Positions 37,615-48,092 of a DNA stretch of 64,000 nucleotides are shown one piece after another. Source of the DNA: Pseudoalteromonas sp. P1-9 (lineage in GTDB: Bacteria > Pseudomonadota > Gammaproteobacteria > Enterobacterales > Alteromonadaceae). The position numbers and the translations under genes are program-made. The stretch is taken from assembly GCF_001399975.1 (NCBI RefSeq), contig NZ_LKBD01000019.1:19858-83857 (forward strand). Direction: 5' to 3'. Position 1 is the stretch's first letter. Each line of letters begins with the position of its first letter. Below the pieces are notes generated by a model. It had not been told where the DNA came from, made no database searches, and saw only the letters and a list, made by a program, of their open reading frames with translations.

Positions 37615-38693
37615 AGTGGTTAATTGTCCTCTTTTTAAGTAGCTTTCTTACTTCAAGTTACTGTTATAACGAAAAACGCCTGCTACAGGCGTTTTCTGCT
37701 TTTCCTAACCCGCATTATGCAACCTTGGCAGAGCGCGCAATATTGCCAAATGTGCAAACTTATCACCATTCAATCGCTCATTTACGCGTTTATGCCAATA
37801 ATCAAAATGCCGATGCGATGGCGCTGCTTGCCAATGAGTTTTCAAATAACCAACATTTGTACCAGTCGACTTTAATTAATGCGGCAAAGCAGGGCTCACT
37901 GATTGCAAGAGAACAGTTAGCTGCCCATTATGAAGAAGCCGAGCAATGGCAAGCGCTGCATGATTTTCCTTGGCCGCTAACACACAAGCAACAGACTCGC
38001 GTTGCAATGGCACTTGGTTTACCGCTTGCGGCAACAGCGCATCAATTAGTGCCTATTTATAAAAACGAGCAATGCACACAAAAGATAATGCTAGCGGTAA
38101 CTGATTTAAAGGCTTACAACCAGGTCACTGAGCTAAAGCAGCGCTTCGAAAATGCCTATTCGCTGCCTGTGTGTTTAAGTCAGCCTGTTTATTTTGACCG
38201 TTCTAAATTGCAATGTAGTGGTGCAGTCGGTCAGCGTATACGCTGTGAAATACGTGATAAAAACGCGTTTGCACAGCTTTCGTACGATAAAATCGCGTTT
38301 TTTAGCGAAACGGGTATCGCAAACGCGTCGGGTAACTCTGTTTTTATGCGCTCTCAACAATCAGAGCGCGTATTACTGCATGAATTAATGCACTTGTATG
38401 GTTTTATTGATGAATATCCACTTAAAAAACAACTGGCAAAACGACTGTGCAATGTGACGAAACCAACTCGCATAGCTAAAAACTTAATTGTTGTGCCAAA
38501 GAAAAAAGAAATTGCCAGTACACTAAAAGTTGAAGGGCACACTTGGTATTTAACCAACACCTGTAATCAGGCCGAAGGGCAGGCGTACAAGCCGGTTAAA
38601 TCAACCTCAAATCTAGAGCTGCTTGACCTGCCACTGCCAAATTTATACGAAACTTGGCTAAAACAGGCTATGAGCGAAATTAACAGCTTGTAG
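37611..38693 (+). CDS. Unnamed secreted protein with an HExxH zinc-peptidase motif
   Basis: I do not recognise this 360-aa protein as a named family. It has a signal peptide (about 1-18, SSYC|Y), a helical Sel1/TPR-like first half (about 25-150) and a second half containing RVLLHELMHLYGFIDEYP, where H257-E258 and H261 form HExxH and the following G/D/E residues resemble the third-ligand region of metzincin-like peptidases. Four or more cysteines suggest disulfides. It overlaps nlpI by 4 bases (ATGA). The coupling suggests a periplasmic zinc protease or murein hydrolase acting with NlpI, which is inference. A pseudo-enzyme is also possible. Confidence 0.65.
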   Translation: MKWLIVLFLSSFLTSSYCYNEKRLLQAFSAFPNPHYATLAERAILPNVQTYHHSIAHLRVYANNQNADAMALLANEFSNNQHLYQSTLINAAKQGSLIAREQLAAHYEEAEQWQALHDFPWPLTHKQQTRVAMALGLPLAATAHQLVPIYKNEQCTQKIMLAVTDLKAYNQVTELKQRFENAYSLPVCLSQPVYFDRSKLQCSGAVGQRIRCEIRDKNAFAQLSYDKIAFFSETGIANASGNSVFMRSQQSERVLLHELMHLYGFIDEYPLKKQLAKRLCNVTKPTRIAKNLIVVPKKKEIASTLKVEGHTWYLTNTCNQAEGQAYKPVKSTSNLELLDLPLPNLYETWLKQAMSEINSL

Positions 38694-38938
38694 TTAAAAG
38701 ATTTACATCCTTTTTCAATAGTCTTTATTTAGTATTTACACTATATTTATTAAAATTGCGAAATGGCTTGTTTTGTGTTCAATTACATACGCTTAATCTA
38801 GACATGGCAGGCGTTTTTAACGTATAAATATAAAAATGTATGCATAGCGCAATCACGCGCGGCTACGCAACTTACTTGCTAGCATAACTCACGCTTTAAC
38901 CTTGTTGTAAAAATGGGGAAAAGCCAAAGGATAAAACT

Positions 38939-41731
38939 ATGTCATTAATGTGGATACCTGTGTTATCCCTATTAGGCAGCTTATTTGCAGCGACGACGAA
39001 TAAACTTTCGCGTACCTACGCTGCATTATCAATTGCAATATTTCCGGTTGTAGCGCTTGCCATTGTTCTTTATCACACATCAGCAGTGCTTGATGGCAAT
39101 GTGCTAAGAGAAAGTGTGCAATGGATCCCGCTGCTTGGAATTAATCTCAGTTTTCGACTTGATGGATTAGCGCTTCTTTTCTGCCTAATGATTTTAGGCA
39201 TTGGTTTGCTAATTATTTTGTATGCGCGTTACTACCTCAGTAGTAAAGACAATATGGCGCGTTTCTATACTTTTCTAATGCTGTTTATGACGGCAATGCT
39301 TGGCATTGTGTTGTCCAACAACGTCATTCAAATGTGGGTGTTCTGGGAGCTTACCAGTATTAGCTCATTTTTATTAATCAGCTATTGGTGGCATACATCC
39401 GAAGCGCGTCAAGGCGCGCGCATGGCACTTACCATTACTGGTGGCGGTGGTTTAGCCTTGCTTGCAGGTCTGATCTTAGTCGGTAATATTGTTGGCAGTT
39501 ACAATCTTGATGATATTTTAAATAACGGCCACATAATTAAAGAACACGCGCTTTATCCTGTTACATTAATCTTGATTCTTCTGGGCGCCTTTACCAAGTC
39601 TGCTCAGTTCCCATTCCACTTTTGGTTGCCACATGCGATGGCCGCACCGACTCCGGTAAGTGCGTATTTACACTCGGCGACTATGGTAAAAGCAGGTATC
39701 TTTTTACTTGCGCGTTTTTATCCAGCGCTATCAGGTACTGAACTGTGGTTTGCTATTGTCACTTTGACCGGTTTGGCGACCTTAATTGTCGGTGCTTACG
39801 TTGCGTTATTTAAACATGACTTAAAAGGTTTATTGGCGTATTCAACGATTTCGCACTTAGGTTTAATTACATTATTACTCGGTTTAGATACTGAAATGGC
39901 AGCAGTTGCTGCGATTTTTCATATTATCAACCATGCAATTTTTAAAGCGTCACTGTTTATGGCAACCGGTATTATCGACCATGAAACTGGCTCTCGCGAT
40001 ATGCGAAAGCTTAATGGCCTATGGAAGTATTTACCTTATACAGCAACGCTTGCCATGGTTGCAGCAGCGTCAATGGCGGGTGTGCCACTGCTAAATGGTT
40101 TCTTATCAAAAGAGATGTTCTTTGCTGAAACTCTGCATCAACACGTGCTTGGCTCGATGTCTTGGCTTATTCCAGTACTAGCAACTTTAGCCGGTGCGTT
40201 TTCGGTGGCGTATTCAATGCGCTTTATTCACGACGTATTCTTTAACGGCGAGCCAGTTGGTATTAGCAAAGAGATTCATGAACCGCCGCGCTATATGCGC
40301 GTTCCGGTAGAAGTACTTGTGGCACTGTGTATTATTGTTGGTATGTTCCCGAACTTTGTTGTTGATTCGCTTCTGGCGAGTGCATCGCTAGCGGTGATTG
40401 GCGACGGTAGTTTGCCACAATACAGTTTAGCAATTTGGCATGGTTTGAATTTACCACTGCTTATGAGTTTCCTTGCTGTAACCATTGGTTTACTGATTTA
40501 CTGGCAACGAAAATATTTATTCCAATTTAACGCGTCATTGCCCGATGTGGACCCTAAATCGGCATTTTTAAATGCGCTAGATAGCATTGCGACAGTGTCT
40601 GAAAAAATAATGTACCGCATGGAAACTGGTTCACTGCAGCGTTACATTGCTTGGTTGCTGGTAACGGTGTTAGTGTTTGCAGGTATACCACTATTTGACA
40701 TGTTGGAACTGGCAGGTGACCAAACGCCGCAACCAATCGATCCGCATAATGTGATTGGTGCAGGCTTACTTATTGTTGGTGCGGTTGCCACTGTAATTTG
40801 CCACCGCTCACGTATGACCTCGTTATTAATGATTTCGATTGTAGGCTTAATGGTATCGGTAGCGTTTACGCGTTTTTCTGCGCCTGATTTAGCACTGACG
40901 CAGTTAACGGTAGAAGTAGTGACAATTGTACTGCTGATGTTGGCACTGTTTTTCTTGCCACATCGCACACCAAAAGAGTCAACGTCGCTGCGTCTTGTGC
41001 GTGATGTGGGTATCGCATCGGCGGTAGGTGTGATCATTGGTTCTATCTGTTATGCAATTATGACCCGTCCGCTTAATTCAATTTCACAGTTCTTCGTTGA
41101 AAACGCGAAAACCGGCGGCGGTGGTACTAATGTTGTAAACGTGATTTTGGTTGATTTCCGTGGTTTTGATACCTTAGGCGAAATTACCGTGTTAGGTATC
41201 GCAGCGTTGGGTATCTACAAATTGTTACTTAATTTACCGCTCTTTATGCCAGCAAGTGATGGCGAAGGGCGTCCGTGGGCGATTGAGCGTTACCCAATGC
41301 TACTTGCCAGCATTTCTCAAGCATTATTGCCATTAGCACTTATGGTAAGTGTGTATATTTTCTTACGCGGTCATAACTTACCAGGTGGTGGTTTTATCGC
41401 TGGTCTGATTACGGCGATTGCCATGATTTTACAATACATTGCACGTGGTTCTGATTGGATCTATGAGCGACTGGATATTAATTACCGTAAGATTATTGCA
41501 TTCGGTATTGCGATTGCTTTTGTAACGGGTATTGGTAGTTGGTTCTTCGACAGACCATTCCTGACGTCTTGGTTCGATTACTTTGATATTCCGTTTATCG
41601 GCAAAATTGAACTAGCAAGTGCGATTGCATTTGATTTAGGTGTTTATTTAACTGTAGTAGGTGCAACCTTAATGATTCTAGCAAGCCTAGGTAAACTCAC
41701 ATTAGCTAGCCAACCGAAGGAGGCAAAATAA
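38939..41731 (+). CDS. mrpA: Mrp-type Na+/H+ antiporter subunit A fused to subunit B
   Basis: This 930-aa membrane protein is the main subunit of the multi-subunit cation/proton antiporter related to complex I NuoL. Residues 1 to about 780 are MrpA, with about 20 helices including the conserved proton-channel stretch [17 protein letters not shown] and SATMVKAG. The C-terminal 145 residues are MrpB-like ([18 protein letters not shown]). No separate B gene exists, so the operon is A/B-C-D-E-F-G. It exports Na+ or similar cations at alkaline or saline conditions. Its stop overlaps the next start by one base (TAATG). Confidence 0.95.
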   Translation: MSLMWIPVLSLLGSLFAATTNKLSRTYAALSIAIFPVVALAIVLYHTSAVLDGNVLRESVQWIPLLGINLSFRLDGLALLFCLMILGIGLLIILYARYYLSSKDNMARFYTFLMLFMTAMLGIVLSNNVIQMWVFWELTSISSFLLISYWWHTSEARQGARMALTITGGGGLALLAGLILVGNIVGSYNLDDILNNGHIIKEHALYPVTLILILLGAFTKSAQFPFHFWLPHAMAAPTPVSAYLHSATMVKAGIFLLARFYPALSGTELWFAIVTLTGLATLIVGAYVALFKHDLKGLLAYSTISHLGLITLLLGLDTEMAAVAAIFHIINHAIFKASLFMATGIIDHETGSRDMRKLNGLWKYLPYTATLAMVAAASMAGVPLLNGFLSKEMFFAETLHQHVLGSMSWLIPVLATLAGAFSVAYSMRFIHDVFFNGEPVGISKEIHEPPRYMRVPVEVLVALCIIVGMFPNFVVDSLLASASLAVIGDGSLPQYSLAIWHGLNLPLLMSFLAVTIGLLIYWQRKYLFQFNASLPDVDPKSAFLNALDSIATVSEKIMYRMETGSLQRYIAWLLVTVLVFAGIPLFDMLELAGDQTPQPIDPHNVIGAGLLIVGAVATVICHRSRMTSLLMISIVGLMVSVAFTRFSAPDLALTQLTVEVVTIVLLMLALFFLPHRTPKESTSLRLVRDVGIASAVGVIIGSICYAIMTRPLNSISQFFVENAKTGGGGTNVVNVILVDFRGFDTLGEITVLGIAALGIYKLLLNLPLFMPASDGEGRPWAIERYPMLLASISQALLPLALMVSVYIFLRGHNLPGGGFIAGLITAIAMILQYIARGSDWIYERLDINYRKIIAFGIAIAFVTGIGSWFFDRPFLTSWFDYFDIPFIGKIELASAIAFDLGVYLTVVGATLMILASLGKLTLASQPKEAK

Positions 41732-42072
41732 TGGAAGTACTCTATGCAACGTGCGTTGGGGTGTTATTTGCCTGCGGTGTATTTTTAATTTTACGTGGCA
41801 GAACCTTTCCAGTGGTGTTAGGGCTTACTATGATGTCGTACGGCGTTAACCTGTTTCTTTTTGCATCAGGTCGAATTCACAGTAACAAGGCTGCGGTATT
41901 AGGTGAATCAGCGCAATATGCTGATCCTCTGCCACAAGCGCTGGTACTAACGGCCATTGTAATTGGCTTTGCGATGACGGCATTTGTGGTGATTCTTGCC
42001 ATACGTGCACGCGCAGATTTAGGGCATGACCATGTACATGCGCGTTTCCCGAAGATTAAAGGCAAGGAGTAG
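41731..42072 (+). CDS. mrpC: Mrp antiporter subunit C
   Basis: The 113-aa protein with three transmembrane helices is homologous to NuoK: LRGRTFPVVLGLTMMSYGVNLFLFASG and the DPLPQALVLTAIVIGFAMTAF helix. It overlaps mrpA by one base and is followed by mrpD after five bases. It is an obligate structural subunit of the antiporter. Confidence 0.95.
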   Translation: MEVLYATCVGVLFACGVFLILRGRTFPVVLGLTMMSYGVNLFLFASGRIHSNKAAVLGESAQYADPLPQALVLTAIVIGFAMTAFVVILAIRARADLGHDHVHARFPKIKGKE

Positions 42073-42077
42073 TATAC

Positions 42078-43580
42078 GTGCCACATTTTGTATCTTTGCC
42101 CGTTTTAGTGCCGATGCTGGCTGGTATTTTATTATTACTACCACCATCGGGGAAAAACTTACAAGCGCGACGCATTGTTTCAAGCATCATGGCACTGCTT
42201 ACTCTCGTAGTAAGCGGTTATATGCTCAACAATGCGCTGTCAGGGGAAATATTTGTTTATGCTATCGGTAACTGGCAAGCGCCTTTTGGCATTGTATTAG
42301 TTGCCGATGTGATGTCATCTCTGTTAGTGACACTGACTTCGTTTCTTGCGTTGATTTGTGTACTTTATTCACTGTGTGGTGATGATGAAGCTGGTAGCTT
42401 TTTCCACCCACTATTACATTTCTTATTGTTAGGTGTGAACGGTGCATTTTTAACGGGCGACTTATTTAACCTCTTCGTATTCTTTGAAGTCTTACTGATT
42501 TCATCGTACGCATTACTGATGCACAGCTCTGATAAACACAAAACACAATCTGCGTTACATTACGTGGTTTTAAACTTGGTAGGCTCAAGTGTGTTCTTGG
42601 TTGCGCTCGGTATTTTATACGGTGTGTTAGGTACCTTGAATATTGCAGATATGGCTGCAAAAGCGGCGCTGTTATCGGGCGATGACCGAGCACTGTTAAA
42701 TATTGGTGGTATGCTGTTACTTATCGTGTTTGCTTTAAAAGCGGCCGTGATCCCATTGCAGTTTTGGCTGCCAGCAACTTATGCATCGGCACTGCCCGTG
42801 GTTGCTGCGTTATTTGCGATTATGACCAAAGTTGGTATTTACGCGATTATTCGTGTTTATCCAACAATTTTTGTTGACCCAACTGATGCAAGCACCCATA
42901 TCGCACAAATGTGGTTATGGCCTGCGGCAATTATCACATTAGTTATCGGTATTTTGGGCGTACTTGCCAGTAAAGATCTGCGTATGATTGTAGCAAATCT
43001 TGTTATTGTCTCGATAGGGACCTTAATCGCTGCTGTTGCATTTAATACGCCAGGCGCGATTGCAGCAGCACTGTATTATTTAGTGCATTCAACACTGGTT
43101 ACAGCTGGCTTATTTTTACTAGCAGATGTGATTGGTAAACAGCGCGGTAAAGTAGGTGTACGTCTTGTACCAGCCAAACCAATTGGGCAACCTATTTTAT
43201 TGGGTACCAGCTTTATTGTGTTTGTACTTGCTGTGGTTGGTATGCCACCGTTTTCAGGATTTATTGGTAAAGTCTGGCTATTACAAGAAGCCTTTAAAGT
43301 TGATAAAGCAGCGTGGTTCTGGGCAGTTTATCTGGTGGTGTCTCTACTTGTACTGGTAACGCTTACACGCGCGGGTTCGCAACTGTTCTGGCGTCATAAC
43401 GGGCAAGAGCCGTCAGAGACAAAGGCAACGAGTTGTCAGTTAGTGGGCGTAATCAGCTTACTGCTTTGCTCGCCACTATTAAGTATTTTTGCAGGGCCGA
43501 TCAGCGAAATTACTACGCTTGCTGCAACACAAGTATTCGATACCCTTGGCTTGCAACAAGCTGTATTAGGAGGCAAGTAA
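42078..43580 (+). CDS. mrpD: Mrp antiporter subunit D
   Basis: The 500-aa NuoN/NuoM-like proton-channel subunit has about 14 helices, with GDLFNLFVFFEVLLISSYALL and the conserved lysine helix LLLIVFALKAAVIPLQFWLP. It starts with GTG 42078 behind AAGGAG. It sits in mid-operon and is followed by mrpE one base after its stop. Confidence 0.95.
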   Translation: MPHFVSLPVLVPMLAGILLLLPPSGKNLQARRIVSSIMALLTLVVSGYMLNNALSGEIFVYAIGNWQAPFGIVLVADVMSSLLVTLTSFLALICVLYSLCGDDEAGSFFHPLLHFLLLGVNGAFLTGDLFNLFVFFEVLLISSYALLMHSSDKHKTQSALHYVVLNLVGSSVFLVALGILYGVLGTLNIADMAAKAALLSGDDRALLNIGGMLLLIVFALKAAVIPLQFWLPATYASALPVVAALFAIMTKVGIYAIIRVYPTIFVDPTDASTHIAQMWLWPAAIITLVIGILGVLASKDLRMIVANLVIVSIGTLIAAVAFNTPGAIAAALYYLVHSTLVTAGLFLLADVIGKQRGKVGVRLVPAKPIGQPILLGTSFIVFVLAVVGMPPFSGFIGKVWLLQEAFKVDKAAWFWAVYLVVSLLVLVTLTRAGSQLFWRHNGQEPSETKATSCQLVGVISLLLCSPLLSIFAGPISEITTLAATQVFDTLGLQQAVLGGK

Positions 43581-43581
43581 G

Positions 43582-44118
43582 ATGCGTTTTGAAGCTCGCT
43601 TTAGTCTTTTTCCAACACCATTTCGAAGCATTTTATTGTTTTTCGTCTGGTTACTGCTTAATAACAGCTATTCGCTCGGGCATATCGTGTTAGGAGCCAT
43701 TCTAGCTACAGTGATCCCACTTGCAACGCTACGCTTTCGTGAACCTCAGCCGCTGATTATGCGCAAGTGGCTTGCGTTTAAGCACTTTTTATTGGTGTTA
43801 TACGATATTGTTACCGCCAATGTGCAAGTAGCGTTTTTGATTTTAGGGCCAATTAAAAAATTGCGTCCGGCGTTTGTAAAAGTACCGCTTGATTTGACCC
43901 ATGAAATGCCAATTACCATATTAGCGAGCACCGTTTCCTTAACACCGGGTACTGTGAGTGCAGAGGTATACCCATTTCCTGAGTCGTTAGAAGAGGGTGA
44001 AGAAGTGACGCAGCGTTATTTGCTTATTCATGTTCTTGACTTAGATGACGAAGCAGAACTAATTGCGACGATTAAAAGCCGTTATGAAGCACCGCTTAAG
44101 GAGATTTTTCAATGTTAA
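43582..44118 (+). CDS. mrpE: Mrp antiporter subunit E
   Basis: The 178-aa protein has two or three N-terminal helices and a cytoplasmic C-terminal domain with the family stretch TILASTVSLTPGTVSAEV. AGGAGG precedes the start. It overlaps mrpF by 7 bases, implying coupled translation. Confidence 0.94.
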   Translation: MRFEARFSLFPTPFRSILLFFVWLLLNNSYSLGHIVLGAILATVIPLATLRFREPQPLIMRKWLAFKHFLLVLYDIVTANVQVAFLILGPIKKLRPAFVKVPLDLTHEMPITILASTVSLTPGTVSAEVYPFPESLEEGEEVTQRYLLIHVLDLDDEAELIATIKSRYEAPLKEIFQC

Positions 44119-44381
44119 GCACCGTTATATTAATTGTATCGGCAATGATTGGCGTATCACTGTTACTTAACTTATGGCGCCTAATACTCGGACCATCTGT
44201 GCCAGATCGCATCTTAGCGCTTGATACCATGTATATAAACAGTATTGCGCTTATTGTATTGTACGGCATTAAAGTGGCGTCAGAGCTTTATTTTGAAGCA
44301 GCATTATTGATTGCCATGCTCGGGTTTGTCAGTACGGTGGCAATTTGTAAGTTTCTTTTACGCGGCGATATTATAGAGTAA
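44112..44381 (+). CDS. mrpF: Mrp antiporter subunit F
   Basis: The 89-aa small three-helix subunit has GPSVPDRILALDTMYINSIA, the typical MrpF signature. It overlaps the mrpE end and is followed by mrpG after five bases. Confidence 0.94.
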   Translation: MLSTVILIVSAMIGVSLLLNLWRLILGPSVPDRILALDTMYINSIALIVLYGIKVASELYFEAALLIAMLGFVSTVAICKFLLRGDIIE

Positions 44382-44386
44382 TTATT

Positions 44387-44716
44387 ATGGCAGAGATTAT
44401 TGTTTCACTACTGTTGCTATTAGGCGGCGTGTTTATTCTAATCGGTTCAATTGGTATGAACCGTATGCCGGACTTCTTTATGCGTTTACATGGTCCAACT
44501 AAGGCAACTACGTTAGGCATGGCGGGTGTGCTGATTGCTTCTATTGTTTATTTTAGTGCAATCGTTAATGAGCCAAGCGCGAAAGAAATTTTGATATCGA
44601 TCTTTTTATTGATTACTGCACCAATCAGCGGCTATATGCTGATTAAAACTGCAATTCACCACAGATTAAAAGCTCATAAAGGCACCAAGGGTGTAGAAAA
44701 CATCGAAGAAGATTAA
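44387..44716 (+). CDS. mrpG: Mrp antiporter subunit G
   Basis: The 109-aa three-helix subunit has IGMNRMPDFFMRLHGPTKATTLG, the MrpG signature. It is last in the antiporter operon; a strong terminator follows 21 bases after its stop. Confidence 0.94.
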   Translation: MAEIIVSLLLLLGGVFILIGSIGMNRMPDFFMRLHGPTKATTLGMAGVLIASIVYFSAIVNEPSAKEILISIFLLITAPISGYMLIKTAIHHRLKAHKGTKGVENIEED

Positions 44717-44737
44717 CACCTTTACATGCAAGGCATT

Positions 44738-44764
44738 AAAAAAGACGCATTATGCGTCTTTTTT
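44738..44764 (+). terminator. Terminator of the mrp operon
   Basis: AAAAAAGACGCA, TTA loop, TGCGTCTTTTTT. It is almost a perfect palindrome. Confidence 0.93.
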
Positions 44765-45081
44765 ATTGGGCAGATTAAACGTGAATAATGCACGTTTTAA
44801 TTGTTTGAGTTTCAGCAGCAAGTTATTCGCAGTGTAACGCTTATTTTATGCTGCTAAAAATCACTAAGTTTGCTTAAATTAAACAAACTCAATTTATGCA
44901 TCTGGGTTGCATAAATATCTAAGTTCTAAAATGCTACTTAAATGATTGAGGGGGAAAACTATAATTTGGTTGGCAGTTTTTCCTCTCGGAGCAAATAATA
45001 ACCAAGTTGTTTGCCTTTTAAAAACGATGATTTATAATGCATTCAGATAAAAAAAACTAATGAATACGTCATCAGGTTGTC
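44765..45081. other. Intergenic region upstream of the GcvA-like gene
   Basis: After the mrp terminator, about 317 bases without an ORF precede the LysR gene. A 9-bp inverted repeat (44892-44916) is the only structure I can point to. Confidence 0.5.
44892..44916. repeat. 9-bp inverted repeat upstream of gcvA
   Basis: ATTTATGCA (44892-44900) and TGCATAAAT (44908-44916) with a 7-nt spacer. LysR regulators bind T-N11-A palindromes; TTATGCA-type arms with this spacing could be such an operator, for example for autoregulation. Confidence 0.4.
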
Positions 45082-45993
45082 ATGTCGAGAAGATTGCCCC
45101 CGCTAAACTCACTCAAAGCGTTTGAAGCAGCCGCCCGTAATTTAAGCTTTACCAAAGCAGCAGACGAGCTTTTTGTTACGCAAGCCGCTGTAAGTCATCA
45201 AATTAAAACCTTAGAAGAACACCTAGGCTTAAAATTATTTTTAAGGCGAAATCGCTCACTGTTACTAACAGAAGAAGGGCAGGCATATTTTCTCGATATT
45301 AAAGAAATATTCACTCAATTGGTTGATGCAACAGAAAAACTATTGGCGCGCGGCGCAAAAGGGTCGGTTGCAGTAAGTTTAACCCCGAGTTTTGCGATTC
45401 AATGGTTGGTACCACGGTTGCAAGCGTTTAACGAGTTGCATCCGGAGATTGATATTCGTATTAAAGCGCAAGATTTAGACGAAAACTCGTTAACTGATGA
45501 TGTTGATGTGGCGATTTATTATGGTCGCGGTCATTGGAGTGGCGTACAAAGTCACAAACTTCATACTGAATACTTAGTGCCATTATGCAGCCCATTATTG
45601 TTAAACGGGCCCAAGCCGCTGGCAGAGCCAAACGACTTACAACACCATACATTGCTTCATGATATGACACGTAAACCTTGGAAAAGTTGGTTCAAAACGT
45701 TGGGCGTTGCTAATTCGCGGGTAAATCAGGGGCCTATTTTTAGTCACTCTTCAATGGTATTGCAAGCCGCGGTACACGGGCAAGGTATAGCTCTGGTAAA
45801 CAGTGTTTTAGCCAAGCCAGAAATCGATTCTGGGCGATTAATAGTGCCATTTAGCCATCACTTAGAAAGTAAAAATGCCTTTTATTTAGTGCTGAGAGAA
45901 TCGCAGTCTGAATTAGGTAAAATCGTGGCATTTAAAGAGTGGATGCTCAGCATGGTAGAAAAAGAACAGATTGAGGCAGGTTTTAATGATTAA
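45082..45993 (+). CDS. gcvA: LysR-family regulator, GcvA type
   Basis: This 303-aa regulator has an N-terminal winged helix-turn-helix (MSRRLPPLNSLKAFEAAARNLSF, then ELFVTQAAVSHQIKTLE) and a LysR effector-binding domain (about 93-290). Its sequence follows E. coli GcvA closely along its length (SLLLTEEGQAYFLDIKEIF; GPIFSHSSMVLQAAVHGQG). GcvA controls glycine-cleavage genes in E. coli, but the regulon here is not shown. The same gcvA-ygdD-rlmM order as E. coli supports orthology. Confidence 0.9.
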   Translation: MSRRLPPLNSLKAFEAAARNLSFTKAADELFVTQAAVSHQIKTLEEHLGLKLFLRRNRSLLLTEEGQAYFLDIKEIFTQLVDATEKLLARGAKGSVAVSLTPSFAIQWLVPRLQAFNELHPEIDIRIKAQDLDENSLTDDVDVAIYYGRGHWSGVQSHKLHTEYLVPLCSPLLLNGPKPLAEPNDLQHHTLLHDMTRKPWKSWFKTLGVANSRVNQGPIFSHSSMVLQAAVHGQGIALVNSVLAKPEIDSGRLIVPFSHHLESKNAFYLVLRESQSELGKIVAFKEWMLSMVEKEQIEAGFND

Positions 45994-46600
45994 TTGGGTA
46001 AATGCAGATAAACCCATTGCGCAATTGATTTTGGCGCACGGTGCTGGTGCAGGCATGGATTCAGATTTTATGGTCACCATGGCCAACAATTTAGCGAAAT
46101 TAGGCGTCACAGTTGGCTTATTTGATTTTGAGTATATGCAGCAAGCCAAATTAGAGGGCAAAAAACGCCCGCCGCAACGTGCGCCAAAACTATTAGCCTA
46201 TTTTGAAAGCATACTTGCAGAGGTTGATGCTAACTTACCTTTATTTATTGGCGGTAAGTCAATGGGCGGACGAATGGCATCAATGTTGGCGTGTGAACAA
46301 AGCGTCAAGGGCGTTGTTGCTTTTGGTTACCCATTTCATCCACCGGGCAAGCCAGAGAAGCTTCGAATCGAACATTTTCCTGATCTCAAAGCGCCACTTG
46401 CAATAATTCAAGGTGAGCGTGATACTTTTGGTAAAAAAGATGAGGTAGAAAGTTATCCAGTATGCGATAATGTGCACACTTTTTGGATCCCTGATGGGGA
46501 TCATTCATTAGTACCACGAAAAGCGAGTGGTTTAACCCAACTGCAAAATTGGCAAACAGCAGCCGAAATTGCATCTCAGTTTATCGCAAAACAACTATGA
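45986..46600 (+). CDS. Small alpha/beta hydrolase of the KANL3/TEX30 type
   Basis: The 204-aa cytoplasmic protein has HGAGAGMDSDFM near the N-terminus, nucleophile elbow GGKSMGGRM (S92), D in QGERDTFG and His in DGDHSLVP, so the triad looks complete. The family is common in bacteria, but the substrate is unknown. I start it at ATG 45986, overlapping the gcvA stop by 8 bases; a TTG at 45971 is an alternative. Its stop overlaps the ygdD start (ATGA). It is inserted between gcvA and ygdD relative to E. coli. Confidence 0.8.
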   Translation: MINWVNADKPIAQLILAHGAGAGMDSDFMVTMANNLAKLGVTVGLFDFEYMQQAKLEGKKRPPQRAPKLLAYFESILAEVDANLPLFIGGKSMGGRMASMLACEQSVKGVVAFGYPFHPPGKPEKLRIEHFPDLKAPLAIIQGERDTFGKKDEVESYPVCDNVHTFWIPDGDHSLVPRKASGLTQLQNWQTAAEIASQFIAKQL

Positions 46601-46977
46601 ACAGGTTTAGCTTAGCAGCAGGTGGCATTTTTTGTGCCCTCGCCGTGATGTTAGGTGCGTTTGCAGCACATGGATTAAAATCAATAATCAGCCCAGCAAT
46701 GATAGCGGTGTTTCAAACCGGTGTTGATTATCAGTTTATTCACGGTTTAGCGTTAATCTTGTTTGGATTGCTGGGAAACAGCGGGTACAAATTAAAGTGG
46801 GCCAGTATTTTTGCCATTGTAGGCATTGTGTTTTTTAGTGGCAGTCTATACTTGTTGGCAACAACGGGTATAAAGATTTTTGGCCCAATAACGCCACTTG
46901 GTGGCGTGTGTTTTATTGTGAGTTGGTTACTGTTTACCGTTTCGGTTATTAAGCATAAACCAGCTCAAGTTAAATAA
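46597..46977 (+). CDS. ygdD: DUF423 small membrane protein YgdD
   Basis: The 126-aa inner-membrane protein has four helices and the family motif LGAFAAHGLK, followed by FQTGVDYQFIHGLALILFG. Function is unknown. ATG 46597 overlaps the hydrolase stop by 4 bases. It is conserved between gcvA and rlmM as in E. coli. Confidence 0.9.
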   Translation: MNRFSLAAGGIFCALAVMLGAFAAHGLKSIISPAMIAVFQTGVDYQFIHGLALILFGLLGNSGYKLKWASIFAIVGIVFFSGSLYLLATTGIKIFGPITPLGGVCFIVSWLLFTVSVIKHKPAQVK

Positions 46978-46986
46978 GTGAGAGAA

Positions 46987-48072
46987 ATGTCTGCGATTGT
47001 AATTTATTGTCGTCCGGGTTTTGAAAACGATTGTGCCGCCGAAATAAGCCACCATGCAGCACTGCGTGAAATTGGTGGATTTGTAAAAGCAAAAGATAAC
47101 AGCGGTTATATCACCTTTAACTGCTACGACCCGTTAGAAGCCGAAGTAGTTGTGCGTAAGCTGCCATTTAAAGAAATGGTATTCGCGCGTCAGTGGTTTG
47201 TTGGTCAACTGGTTGATAAAATGCCGATAGAAGACCGCGTTTCAGCTATTAGCGAGGCGGTTAGCGAGTTTCCACTGTGTGGTGAGTTACGGGTAGAAAC
47301 ACCAGACACCAACGATGGAAAAGAGCTGCAAAAGTTTTGTAAAAAACTATCCGTTCCACTACGTAAATCGTTAGTGGCGCAAGAAACCTTACTTGCTAAT
47401 GAAGTGAAAAACCGTCCTGTTTTACACGTAATGTTTTTATCAAATAGCGCTGCATACGTTGGTTTTTCTTACAGCTATAACAATTCACCGTTTTATATGG
47501 GTATTCCACGTCTGCGTATGCCAAAAGATGCGCCAAGCCGCTCAACGCTTAAACTTGATGAAGCGTTTCACGTATTTGTGCCAAAAGATGAGCATGAGTC
47601 ACGTTTGCAACCGGGTATGCGTGGTGTTGATTTAGGTGCTTGCCCAGGCGGTTGGACGTATCAATTAGTACGCCGTGGCATGATGGTACAAGCAATTGAT
47701 AATGGCCCTATGGCAGAGTCATTAATGGAAACAGGCCAAGTTAAACATAAGCGTGAAGATGGCTTTAAATTCCGTCCAGATAAACGCAATATTGATTGGC
47801 TAGTATGCGATATGGTTGAAAAACCAATTAAGGTCGCTAACTTAATGATTGATTGGGCGGTAAACGGCTTTGTAAAAGAGCAAATCTTTAACTTAAAGCT
47901 GCCAATGAAAAAACGTTTTGACGCGGTTTATCAGTGTTTAAACTTAATTCATGAAGAGCTGACTAAGTACAACATCAAGTATGAACTGCAAGCAAAGCAG
48001 CTCTACCATGACCGTGAAGAAATCACCGTACATATTCAAATCTTAAAAGTACCGCAAAACGTTTATAGTTAA
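46987..48072 (+). CDS. rlmM: 23S rRNA 2'-O-ribose C2498 methyltransferase
   Basis: This 361-aa SAM-dependent RrmJ-type enzyme methylates C2498 of 23S rRNA. It has an N-terminal THUMP-like domain ([16 protein letters not shown]) and a Rossmann domain with [16 protein letters not shown] in DWLVCDMVE and the catalytic Lys in [10 protein letters not shown] prefer ATG 46987 over GTG 46978, which directly abuts the ygdD stop. A perfect palindromic terminator follows. Confidence 0.95.
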   Translation: MSAIVIYCRPGFENDCAAEISHHAALREIGGFVKAKDNSGYITFNCYDPLEAEVVVRKLPFKEMVFARQWFVGQLVDKMPIEDRVSAISEAVSEFPLCGELRVETPDTNDGKELQKFCKKLSVPLRKSLVAQETLLANEVKNRPVLHVMFLSNSAAYVGFSYSYNNSPFYMGIPRLRMPKDAPSRSTLKLDEAFHVFVPKDEHESRLQPGMRGVDLGACPGGWTYQLVRRGMMVQAIDNGPMAESLMETGQVKHKREDGFKFRPDKRNIDWLVCDMVEKPIKVANLMIDWAVNGFVKEQIFNLKLPMKKRFDAVYQCLNLIHEELTKYNIKYELQAKQLYHDREEITVHIQILKVPQNVYS

Positions 48073-48092
48073 TCGCTACGGGTACTTAAATC

